NCBI RefSeq assembly: GCF_904426505.1
Contig: NZ_CAJGBN010000034.1
Coordinates: 62,001 to 126,000 of the forward strand
Reading direction: 5' to 3'
DNA: 64,000 nucleotides
Origin: Rubrivivax sp. A210
GTDB taxonomy: Bacteria > Pseudomonadota > Gammaproteobacteria > Burkholderiales > Burkholderiaceae_C
The notes beneath the pieces were generated by a model, which was not told the DNA's origin, ran no database searches, and saw only the letters and a list, made by a program, of their open reading frames with translations. The number at the start of each line of letters is the position of its first letter. The first letter of the stretch is position 1. Shown here piece after piece: positions 56,012 through 63,506 of the stretch. Made by a program: the position numbers and the translations under genes.

Positions 56012-57721
56012 ATGAACACCGCCCCCATGACGCCCCGGCCCGCCGGCCACGCCCTCGTCGAGGCCCTGGTCGCCCAGGGCGTGGACACCTGCTTCGGCGT
56101 GCCCGGCGAGAGCTATCTCGCCGTGCTCGACGGGATGCACGAGCACCGCGGGCGCATCCGCTTCATCGCCTGCCGCCAGGAGGGCGGCGCCGCCTTCATG
56201 GCCGAGGCCCAGGGCAAGCTCAGCGGCCGGCCCGGCATCTGCTTCGTCACGCGCGGCCCCGGCGCCACCAATGCCGCCATCGGCGTGCATACGGCCTTCC
56301 AGGATTCGACGCCGCTGATCCTGTTCGTCGGCCAGGTGGCCAGCGACCAGCGCGACCGCGAGGCCTTCCAGGAGATCGACTACCGCCAGATGTTCGGCCC
56401 CGGCACCCTGGGCCTGGCCAAGTGGGTGGCCGAGGTGCAGCACGCCGACCGCCTGCCGGAGTACGTGGCGCGCGCCTTCCACACCGCGATGCAGGGCCGC
56501 CCCGGGCCGGTGGTGCTGGCCCTGCCCGAGGACATGCTGACCACGCTGACCGCCGCGCCGGTGCTGCCGCGTGCCGAGCCGGCCCGCGCCTGGCCGGCCC
56601 CGGGGGGTCTGCGCGAGTTGCGCACGATGCTGCTGGCGGCCGAGCGCCCGCTGGTCATCGCCGGCGGACCGGGCTGGGACGCCGAGGCGGCCGCGGCGCT
56701 GCAGCGCTTTGCCGAGAACTGGCAGCTGCCGGTGGCCTGCGGCTTCCGCTTCCAGGACACGTTCGACAACCGCCATCCGCTCTACGCCGGCGATGTCGGC
56801 ATCGCCATCAACCCGCGGCTGGCCGCGCGCATCCGCGACGCCGACCTGATCATCGCGCTGGGCGTGCGCCTGGGCGAGATGACGACCGGCGGCTACACCC
56901 TGCTGCAGGCGCCGCGGCCGGCGCAAAAGCTGGTCCACATCCACGCCGGAGCCGAGGAACTGGGCCGCGTCTACGCCGCCGACCTGATGCTGCAGGCTGC
57001 CGCCGCGCCCGCGGCCAAGGCGCTGGAGGCGCTGGCCGCGCCGACTACCCTGCCCTGGCAGAGCCAGGCCGAGGCCGCCCATGCCGACTATGAGGCCAAC
57101 CTCGTGGCGCCCGCAGTGGCGCCGCTGGACATGGCGGTGGTGGTCAAGACGCTGCAGCGCCTGCTCCCCGCGGACACGGTCTACACCAATGGCGCCGGCA
57201 ACTACTCGGGCTGGCTGCACCGCTACTGCCGCTACACCGGCCTGCAGCACCACGGCCGCACCCAGCTGGCACCGACCTCGGGCGCGATGGGCTACGGCCT
57301 GCCGGCGGCGGTGGGCGCGGCCCTGCTGCAGCCCGGGCGCTGGATCGTCAACATCGCGGGTGACGGCGATTTCCTGATGAACGGCCAGGAACTCGCCACC
57401 GCCACCGGCTATGGCGCGAAGAATCTGATCAGCATCGTGGTCGACAACGGCAGCTACGGCACCATCCGCATGCACCAGGAGCGCGAGTACCCCGGCCGCG
57501 TCAGCGGCAGCGAGCTCTTCAATCCCGATTTCGCGGCGCTGGCGCTGGCCTATGGCTGGCGCGGCGAGCGCGTGGACGAGACGGCGGCCTTCGAGCCGGC
57601 GCTGGCACGCGCCATCGCCGCCGGTGTGCCGACGCTGCTGCACCTCAAGCTCGACCCCGAAGTGAGCACCACGCGCAGCACGCTAAGCGCGATACGGGCT
57701 GCCGGCACCAAGAAGGCCTAG
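56012..57721 (+). CDS. TPP-dependent enzyme, acetolactate-synthase-like
   Basis: Thiamin diphosphate enzyme of 569 residues with the acetolactate synthase layout. The catalytic Glu lies in CRQEGGAAFMAEAQ, followed by FVTRGPGATNAAIG, a central domain (AERPLVIAGGPGW), and the TPP-binding motif GDGDFLMNGQELATA to VVDNGSYGTI. The housekeeping ilvB is usually followed by ilvN, absent here, so another 2-oxo acid reaction is likely. It forms a unit with the MFS gene under the divergent AraC regulator. Its stop overlaps the converging EamA stop at CTAG. Confidence 0.85.
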   Translation: MNTAPMTPRPAGHALVEALVAQGVDTCFGVPGESYLAVLDGMHEHRGRIRFIACRQEGGAAFMAEAQGKLSGRPGICFVTRGPGATNAAIGVHTAFQDSTPLILFVGQVASDQRDREAFQEIDYRQMFGPGTLGLAKWVAEVQHADRLPEYVARAFHTAMQGRPGPVVLALPEDMLTTLTAAPVLPRAEPARAWPAPGGLRELRTMLLAAERPLVIAGGPGWDAEAAAALQRFAENWQLPVACGFRFQDTFDNRHPLYAGDVGIAINPRLAARIRDADLIIALGVRLGEMTTGGYTLLQAPRPAQKLVHIHAGAEELGRVYAADLMLQAAAAPAAKALEALAAPTTLPWQSQAEAAHADYEANLVAPAVAPLDMAVVVKTLQRLLPADTVYTNGAGNYSGWLHRYCRYTGLQHHGRTQLAPTSGAMGYGLPAAVGAALLQPGRWIVNIAGDGDFLMNGQELATATGYGAKNLISIVVDNGSYGTIRMHQEREYPGRVSGSELFNPDFAALALAYGWRGERVDETAAFEPALARAIAAGVPTLLHLKLDPEVSTTRSTLSAIRAAGTKKA

Positions 57722-58638
57722 CGCCGCCCGCCCATCAACAGCAGCACGACGCCGCCGGAGACGATGGCGGCGGCCGTCCATTCGAGGCTGCTCACCGCCT
57801 CGCCGCCCACCACCACGCCCAGCACCAGGCCGATGACCGGGTTGACGAAGGTGTAGGTCGAGGCCAGCGTCGGCGTGGTCTGCTGCAGCAGCACCATATA
57901 GGCCGAGAAGCCGATCAGCGAGCCGGCCACCACCAGGTAGAACCAGCAGGCCAGCGACAGCGCATCGGGCGGCAGCGTCGGCTGTTCACCGGCCAGCCAC
58001 GAGGCGCCCAGCAGCATCAGCCCGCCCACCAGCATCTGGCTGGCATAGCCGGCGGCGCCCGGGGCCAGCGTCAGCGGCCGGCCGCCGGGCAGGCCGCGCA
58101 GCGCCCACACGCTGCCCAGCGACCAGGTCAGGCAGGCGGTGGCGATGGCCAGCAGGCCGGGCAGCGAGCCGGCAAAGCCCTGGCCGCGCGTGAGCAGCAG
58201 CACGCCGGCCAGGCCCAGCAGGATGCCGGCGGCCTCCCAGCCCGAGGGGCGCTGGCCGTAGAAGCACTGGATCAGCGCCACCAGGGCCGGCACGACGGCG
58301 ATGAAGGCGACCACGAGGCCGGAGTTGACGCTGGTCTGGGCCAGCGCGGTGGCGCCATAGCCGCCGCCCAGCATCAGCGCGCCCAGCACGGCGGCGTTGA
58401 CCCATTGCGCCTTCGTCGGCCAGCGCGCGCCGCGCCAGGCGGCCCAGGCGCCCAGCAGCAGGCCGGCGGCGACGAAGCGCGTGCCCATCTGGAAGAAGGG
58501 TGGAAAGCTCACCAGGGCCCATTTGATGGCCAGGTAGGTCGAGCCCCAGACGATCCAGGTGGCGGCCAGGCAGGCGACGATGAGACCCGACAGGCGCGGC
58601 GCGGAGGGCATCGGGAGGGACAAGATGGCGTTGCTCAT
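57718..58638 (-). CDS. EamA/DMT-family exporter (YedA-like)
   Basis: A 306-residue transporter with two EamA repeats, about 10 helices. The first repeat begins TWIVWGSTYLAIKWALVSFPPFFQMGTRF, the second ends TYTFVNPVIGLVLGVVVGGE; both are signatures of the family. It resembles YedA-like metabolite exporters, often of amino acids. The divergent Lrp-type regulator gene begins 105 nt away and is the likely controller. Substrate is not known. Confidence 0.88.
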   Translation of the reverse strand: MSNAILSLPMPSAPRLSGLIVACLAATWIVWGSTYLAIKWALVSFPPFFQMGTRFVAAGLLLGAWAAWRGARWPTKAQWVNAAVLGALMLGGGYGATALAQTSVNSGLVVAFIAVVPALVALIQCFYGQRPSGWEAAGILLGLAGVLLLTRGQGFAGSLPGLLAIATACLTWSLGSVWALRGLPGGRPLTLAPGAAGYASQMLVGGLMLLGASWLAGEQPTLPPDALSLACWFYLVVAGSLIGFSAYMVLLQQTTPTLASTYTFVNPVIGLVLGVVVGGEAVSSLEWTAAAIVSGGVVLLLMGGRR

Positions 58639-58743
58639 GGGCCGGCATCTTATGAAGGCCGCCTCCTTCCTTCCATGGGAATATCAAGGTCGAAAATCGG
58701 CTTTGCCTTGTGTTTGAAGGAAATCGCGCGCAAAGTCCTGGAT

Positions 58744-59208
58744 ATGGCAGCCATCACCCCCCTCGACAGCTACGACACCCGCATCCTGGCCGAGTTGCAG
58801 GCCGATGCGCGCCTGACCCTGGCCGAGCTGGGCCGGCGCGTCCACCTCAGCCAGCCGGCCGCGGCCGAGCGGGTGCGCAAGCTCGAGGCTGCCGGCGTCA
58901 TCACCGGCTACCGCGCCACCGTCAACCTGGGCGCGCTGGGCTACGGCATCCGCGCCCTGGTGCGCGTGGGGCGGGCCGATCATGTGCGACTGGTCCAGCT
59001 CATCGTCACCATGCCCGAGGTCTTGACCGCCTGGAGCGTGACCGGCGAGGACAGCTCCATGCTCGAGATCGCCGTCACCGACGTGGCCCATCTCGACGCC
59101 GTCGTCACCCAGCTGTCGGCGCTGGCCGAGACCTCGACCTCCATCATCCTCAAGACCTTGCGCCAGCACCAGGTGATGCTGCCGGCGCCGGCCGGGGTGG
59201 CGGCATGA
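58744..59208 (+). CDS. Lrp/AsnC-family regulator
   Basis: A 154-residue regulator with an N-terminal winged HTH (LDSYDTRILAELQADARLTLAELGRRVHLS, then VRKLEAAGVITGYRA) and a C-terminal RAM/ligand domain (VLTAWSVTGEDSSMLEIAVTDVAHLD). It probably senses an amino acid and controls the divergent EamA exporter. Its stop overlaps the start of the DUF697 gene by ATGA. The start is the ATG at 58744; the frame reaching back into EamA is not real. Confidence 0.92.
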   Translation: MAAITPLDSYDTRILAELQADARLTLAELGRRVHLSQPAAAERVRKLEAAGVITGYRATVNLGALGYGIRALVRVGRADHVRLVQLIVTMPEVLTAWSVTGEDSSMLEIAVTDVAHLDAVVTQLSALAETSTSIILKTLRQHQVMLPAPAGVAA

Positions 59209-59729
59209 ACCCCGCCGCCCCTGCCTCGGCACCCGAGGCCGCGGTGTGGGAGGTCGCGCCCGACGAGGGTGGCGACATCCAGGCCGTCGCGCGCCGCTGC
59301 CGCCGCCTCGTCGCCCAGCGCGCGCTGCTGGCCGCGGGCGTGGCGATGGTGCCGATTCCCGGCCTGGACTGGGCCGTCGACGTGGGCCTGTTGATGCGCC
59401 TGCTGCCCAGGATCAGCGCCGAGTTCGGGCTCACGCCGGAGCAGGTGGAGCGCCTGGCGCCCGAGCGCCGCGTCGTCGTCTACAAGGTCATCAGCGCCAC
59501 GGGCGGCGTGCTGGTGGGGCGTATCGTCACGCGCGAGCTGGTGCTGCAGCTGGTGCGCCTGGTGGGGGTGCGCCTCAGTGCCCAGCAGGCGGCCAAGTTC
59601 GTGCCGCTGGCCGGCCAGGCGGTGTCGGCGGCGCTCACCTATGGCGCGCTGCGCTATGTCTGCGAGCAGCACATCCGCCAGTGCATGGCGGTGGCGCGCC
59701 AGCTGCAGCTGCCCATGCCGGCGGCCTAG
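59205..59729 (+). CDS. DUF697-like membrane protein
   Basis: A 174-residue protein with two or three hydrophobic segments (LLAAGVAMVPIPGLDWAVDVGLLMRLLPRI, GGVLVGRIVTRELVLQLVRLVGVRL). The VPIPG and downstream A/G-rich helix pattern resembles DUF697/YcjF-like proteins. Function unknown. It is translationally coupled to the Lrp regulator (ATGA) and is followed by tRNA-Pro. Confidence 0.65.
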   Translation: MNPAAPASAPEAAVWEVAPDEGGDIQAVARRCRRLVAQRALLAAGVAMVPIPGLDWAVDVGLLMRLLPRISAEFGLTPEQVERLAPERRVVVYKVISATGGVLVGRIVTRELVLQLVRLVGVRLSAQQAAKFVPLAGQAVSAALTYGALRYVCEQHIRQCMAVARQLQLPMPAA

Positions 59730-59762
59730 CCATGGCCGCGGCCCCTACAATCGCGCCCTCGT

Positions 59763-59839
59763 CGGGGTGTAGCGCAGCCTGGTAGCGCAACTGGTTTGGG
59801 ACCAGTGGGTCGAAGGTTCGAATCCTTTCACCCCGACCA
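59763..59839 (+). tRNA. tRNA-Pro (anticodon TGG)
   Basis: A 77-nt tRNA with CCA encoded. The acceptor CGGGGTG pairs with CACCCCG. The anticodon stem ACTGG/CCAGT encloses TTTGGGA with anticodon TGG at 59797-59799, reading CCA/CCN proline codons. The T arm contains GGTTCGAATC. It lies 33 nt after the DUF697 stop and 57 nt before the cytochrome gene. Confidence 0.97.
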
Positions 59840-59896
59840 CAGCAAGAGCTTGTGCCCTGGCCTGCCGGCCTTCGACCAGCCCACGGAGACGCCTTC

Positions 59897-60199
59897 ATGA
59901 AACCCCTGTTGACGGCCGTGCTGCTGGCCGCCATTGCCATGCCTGCCTCGGCGCAGGACGCCCTGCTCGGGCGCAACCTCGCCGCCAGCTGCGCCAACTG
60001 CCATGGCACCAACGGCCACGCCATCGGCGAAATGAAGCCGCTGGCCGGCGTCTCGGCCGGCCGCATCTTCGCGATGCTCACCGACTTCAAGAGCGGCGCC
60101 CAGCCCGGAACCATCATGCCGCAGATCGCCAAGGGCTACAGCGACGAGCAGATCAAGGCGCTGGCCGCGCATTTCGCGGCCCAGCAGTCGCGGAGGTGA
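59897..60199 (+). CDS. small cytochrome c, flavocytochrome subunit
   Basis: A 100-residue periplasmic c-type cytochrome. After a signal peptide (to about A19, PASAQ) the haem motif is CANCH (C32, C35, H36), and M74 in GTIMPQ is the likely axial Met. It overlaps the flavoprotein gene by GTGA, so it is the haem subunit of flavocytochrome c sulfide dehydrogenase (FccA/SoxE-like). It is a one-haem form; some FccA proteins carry two. Confidence 0.88.
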   Translation: MKPLLTAVLLAAIAMPASAQDALLGRNLAASCANCHGTNGHAIGEMKPLAGVSAGRIFAMLTDFKSGAQPGTIMPQIAKGYSDEQIKALAAHFAAQQSRR

Positions 60200-60201
60200 G
60201 C

Positions 60202-61518
60202 GTGGCGATGGGCAAAGAATCTACCCGCGGCCTGAACCGCCGTTCCTTGCTGCTGGCCGGCGGCGGCCTGGCCCTGGCCGGCTGCGCCCCGATGGCGCCG
60301 ACGTCGACCCCGGCGCCTGCCGCAACGCCGGCGCGCACCTCCATCGGCCGCGTCGTCGTCGTCGGGGGCGGCTTCGGCGGCGCCACCGCGGCGCGCTACC
60401 TGAGGCTGTGGGGCGGCGACATCGAGGTCACCCTGGTCGAGCGCCAGGCGGCCTTCGTCTCCTGCCCCATCTCCAACCTCGTGCTGGCCGGCCACCGCCA
60501 GATGGCCGACATCACGCGCGGCTATGGTGGACTGGTGTCGTTGGGCGTGCGCGTCATCCAGGGCGAGGTCATCGCCATCGATGCGGCGCGACGCCTCGTG
60601 CGCCTGGCCGAGGGCGCCGAGCTGCCCTATGACCGCCTCATCGTCGCGCCCGGCATCGACTTCATGCTCGACGGCATAGGCGGCCTGGGCGCAGCGCTGG
60701 ACAGTGGCCGCGTGCTGCACGCCTGGAAGGCCGGGCCGCAGACACTGGCGCTGCGCCGCCAGTTGCAGGATCTGCGCGACGGCGGCGTGGTGGCGCTGAC
60801 CATCCCGAGGTCGCCCTACCGCTGCCCGCCCGGGCCCTATGAACGCGCCTGCATGCTGGCCAGCTACCTGAAGGCGGCCAAGCCGCGCAGCAAGCTGCTG
60901 GTGCTGGACGCCAACCCCGAGATCCAGAGCAAGAAGGGCCTGTTCGATCGCGCCTTCGCCCAGCACTACAAGGGCGTGCTCGAGTACCGCCCCAATGCCG
61001 AGCTGAAGGAGGTGGGTGCCGACGGCCTGGCCCGCTTCGAGTTCGAAGACCTGAAGCCCGACCTGCTCAATGTCGTGCCGCCGCAGCGCGCCGCCAACCT
61101 GGCGCGCGACGCCGGCCTCATCAACGTCAACGGGCGCTGGGCCGGCGTGAACTGGCTGACCATGGAATCGACTGCCGTGCCCGGCATCCATGTGCTGGGC
61201 GACGCCACCTTTGCCGCACCGCAGATGCCCAAGTCGGGCCATCTGGCCAACCAGCACGCCAAGGTGGCGGCGGCGGCGGTGATCCAGCTGCTCAAGGGCG
61301 AGCCGGTGAATGCCACGCCGGTGGTGATGAACACCTGCTACAGCTTCGTCACCGCCAAGGAGGCCATGCATGTGGCCGCCGTCTACCAGTACGACGCCAC
61401 CGAGAAGACCTTCAAGGCCGTGACCGGCGCCGGCGGCGTCTCGTCTGCGTCCAGCGAGAAGGAAGGCCGCTTCGCCCAGGCCTGGGCCGAGAACGTCTGG
61501 GCCGATTCTCTGGGCTGA
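60202..61518 (+). CDS. fccB: flavocytochrome c sulfide dehydrogenase, flavoprotein subunit
   Basis: FAD subunit that oxidises sulfide with the cytochrome partner. I start at the GTG at 60202 because GGAGG lies 5 nt before it (438 residues); GTG 60196 and ATG 60208 are alternatives. A Tat-type signal (NRRSLLLAGGGLALAGC) precedes VVVVGGGFGGATAARYL. The redox cysteines expected in FccB are seen as Cys208 in YRCPPGPYERAC and Cys379 in MNTCYSF. It overlaps the cytochrome gene by GTGA. SoxF and FccB are hard to separate by sequence. Confidence 0.9.
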   Translation: MAMGKESTRGLNRRSLLLAGGGLALAGCAPMAPTSTPAPAATPARTSIGRVVVVGGGFGGATAARYLRLWGGDIEVTLVERQAAFVSCPISNLVLAGHRQMADITRGYGGLVSLGVRVIQGEVIAIDAARRLVRLAEGAELPYDRLIVAPGIDFMLDGIGGLGAALDSGRVLHAWKAGPQTLALRRQLQDLRDGGVVALTIPRSPYRCPPGPYERACMLASYLKAAKPRSKLLVLDANPEIQSKKGLFDRAFAQHYKGVLEYRPNAELKEVGADGLARFEFEDLKPDLLNVVPPQRAANLARDAGLINVNGRWAGVNWLTMESTAVPGIHVLGDATFAAPQMPKSGHLANQHAKVAAAAVIQLLKGEPVNATPVVMNTCYSFVTAKEAMHVAAVYQYDATEKTFKAVTGAGGVSSASSEKEGRFAQAWAENVWADSLG

Positions 61519-61610
61519 GGCCCGACGTGAGCCCCCGGAAGGAGGCGAACGCTGGGCCCAGGACCGCGGGCGATTTCACGGCCGCGGGCTGATGCGCTTG
61601 CCGGGCTGGC

Positions 61611-62237
61611 CTACCAGTTGGCCAGCAGCCGCCCCTTGACCACCTTGCTCGGCCAGCGCCGCAATGGCGCATCGCCTTGCGCCGTGCACTCGCCGCTGCG
61701 GATGTCGAAGACCCAGCCGTGCTTGGGGCAGGTGAGGCTGTGGCCATCGAGGGCCAGGTGCGGGATGTCGGTGGTCTGGTGCGGGCAGCGGCTGTCGTAG
61801 ACCCGCCATTCCTTGCCGGCGCGGTGGACGAAGAGGCTGCGGCCGTCGCAATCCAGGCGCACCGTCAGGCCGTCCTTGTGACCCTTGGTGGGCATCAGGT
61901 CGTGCCAGGTGCCGGCCGCGCCCAGGGCTCCGGGCTCGAACTCCGGCAGGCCCATGGCGAGGATGATGTCCACGGCCCAGACGATCCTGGTCAGCCCCAG
62001 CATCGGGAAGGCCATCAGGAGCGCGTCCAGCACCTCGGCCGGCGTACAGCCTTCGCGCAGCGCCCGCCCCAGGTACTGGCGAAAGCCGCGTTCGGTCTGC
62101 GCGTGGACCTTGCTGATGACCGAGATCAGGTTGCGCGTCTTGGGGTCGAGCTGGGTGCCGCAGGCCTTGAGGAAGGCGAAATAGTGGCCGACGGCGTCGG
62201 GCCGCGCCTTGACGAGATAGCTCAGCGCATCGCTCAT
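61611..62237 (-). CDS. fused CMD-like / Rieske [2Fe-2S] protein
   Basis: A 208-residue protein joining two domains I do not usually see together. Residues about 10-95 resemble carboxymuconolactone decarboxylase/AhpD helices (KTRNLISVISKVHAQTERGFRQYLGRALREGCTPAEVLDALLMAFPM, shown here in pieces), but lack the CxxC of AhpD. Residues about 125-205 are a Rieske domain with C151-P-H153 and C170-P-K-H173 (CxH-X16-CxxH), so both cluster ligand pairs are intact. It is the last gene of the tauE operon, overlapping the USP stop by ATGA, and faces fccB. No precedent is known to me; function unknown. Confidence 0.78.
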   Translation of the reverse strand: MSDALSYLVKARPDAVGHYFAFLKACGTQLDPKTRNLISVISKVHAQTERGFRQYLGRALREGCTPAEVLDALLMAFPMLGLTRIVWAVDIILAMGLPEFEPGALGAAGTWHDLMPTKGHKDGLTVRLDCDGRSLFVHRAGKEWRVYDSRCPHQTTDIPHLALDGHSLTCPKHGWVFDIRSGECTAQGDAPLRRWPSKVVKGRLLANW

Positions 62238-63073
62238 GGCGGGCTCGCTCCTTGTTTGTTGACATGGACCAGCACCGGGCACAGCGCATGCCCGATCACT
62301 TCTTCGGCCACGCCGCCCAGGCGGCCGCGCTTAGGCCTGCCGCGCTCGCGCGCCAGCACCATCAGGTCGGCGCCGCAGGCCTGGGCCGCGGCCAGCAGCT
62401 GCTCGTGCGGGCGGCCGATGCGCAGCTCGCCTTCGGCCTGGCCGCACAGCGCTTGCGCCTGCGCGACGGCGGCATCCAGCGCCACCTGAGCCGCCGCCCG
62501 GGTGGATTCGGCGGCGGCCACGCACACCGCGCGCAGCGGCAGCCGGCAGGCGTCGGCCAGGGCCGCGGCCTGACGCAGCAGGGCGGCGTCGGGGGCGGTC
62601 GGGTCCAAGCCCAGCAGCACGCGCCGCGACCACATCGTCGAACCTTGCGGCGTGACCAGCACGCTGCAGGGCGCATGGGCGACGACCTGGCTCACCATCT
62701 CGCCCACCAGCAGCTGGGCCAGCAGGCCGCGACGGCCGCGGCGGCGGATGACCAGCAGATCGGCCCCGCGCTCGCGCGCCTCGGCCACGATCTCCTGGAA
62801 GAGGCGTGCGCCGCGGCGCAGGCGCAGATCCAGCGCCACGCCGGCCTGGCTGGCGCGCGCCGCCAGGCTCTGGATGCGCGCCGCGGCCTCGGCCTCGGCC
62901 TGGCGGGCGCGCTGCGGCGCCACCATCTCGAACTCGGGGTTGCTCAAGAGCGGCAGCACGCCGGCCAGTGGCAGCTGACAGTGGCTGGCCAGCGCAAAGG
63001 CCAGGGTCTCGGCGCCGCGGTCATGTTCGCTGTGCTCGGTGGCCAGCAGCAATCTCGAGTAGGGGGTGGTCAA
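62234..63073 (-). CDS. tandem universal stress protein
   Basis: A 279-residue protein with two UspA domains (about 1-140 and 145-279). The first ends GADLLVIRRRGRRGLL and VSQVVAHAPCSVLVTP, the second GADLMVLARERG and VIGHALCPVLVHV. The ATP-binding GxxG pattern is only partial in both. It starts at TTG, with AAGGA 6 nt before it. It lies 10 nt after the DUF1634-like gene and overlaps the CMD-Rieske gene by ATGA. Confidence 0.85.
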   Translation of the reverse strand: MTTPYSRLLLATEHSEHDRGAETLAFALASHCQLPLAGVLPLLSNPEFEMVAPQRARQAEAEAAARIQSLAARASQAGVALDLRLRRGARLFQEIVAEARERGADLLVIRRRGRRGLLAQLLVGEMVSQVVAHAPCSVLVTPQGSTMWSRRVLLGLDPTAPDAALLRQAAALADACRLPLRAVCVAAAESTRAAAQVALDAAVAQAQALCGQAEGELRIGRPHEQLLAAAQACGADLMVLARERGRPKRGRLGGVAEEVIGHALCPVLVHVNKQGASPP

Positions 63074-63083
63074 GGGGTGTCCT

Positions 63084-63506
63084 TCAGCCTGCCAGGCTTG
63101 CCAGCCAGCCCGAGGCGGCCAGCGCGATCAGCGCCACCTGGGCCAGGCAGAGCGCGGCATAGAGGCGCTCGCCGCGCCGCAGGTACAGCGGCAGCACGGC
63201 CAGCAGGGCGGCCAGCGAGCAACCGGCCAGCAGGGCGATGCCGGCCAGGCCGGCGCTGTCGCCGTGGGCCAGGTCACGAAGCCAGCCCCAGCCGGCCGTG
63301 GCGTGGGTCTGGCGCAGGTAGTCGGCCACCGGCAGGCCCCACAGCTCGGGCAGGCGCTGCAGCGCCACCTGGGGCGGCAGCAGGCCCGTGGCCAGGGCGG
63401 CAAAGCTGGCCACCAGCAGCACGAGGCCGGCGCGTGCGCCGGCCTCCAGCCAGCGTGCGTAGCGCAGTTGTTCGGGCGGCTGCGCAGCGCCGTCGGGCTG
63501 CGTCAT
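63084..63506 (-). CDS. DUF1634-like membrane protein
   Basis: A 140-residue protein with about three membrane helices (GLVLLVASFAALATGLL, LAGIALLAGCSLAALLAVLPLYL, LCLAQVALIALAASGWLASL). It overlaps the TauE gene by ATGA, and DUF1634 proteins typically neighbour TauE/SafE permeases, which supports the call. An ATG 6 nt upstream (63512) is possible. Function unknown; perhaps an accessory to the permease. Confidence 0.65.
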   Translation of the reverse strand: MTQPDGAAQPPEQLRYARWLEAGARAGLVLLVASFAALATGLLPPQVALQRLPELWGLPVADYLRQTHATAGWGWLRDLAHGDSAGLAGIALLAGCSLAALLAVLPLYLRRGERLYAALCLAQVALIALAASGWLASLAG

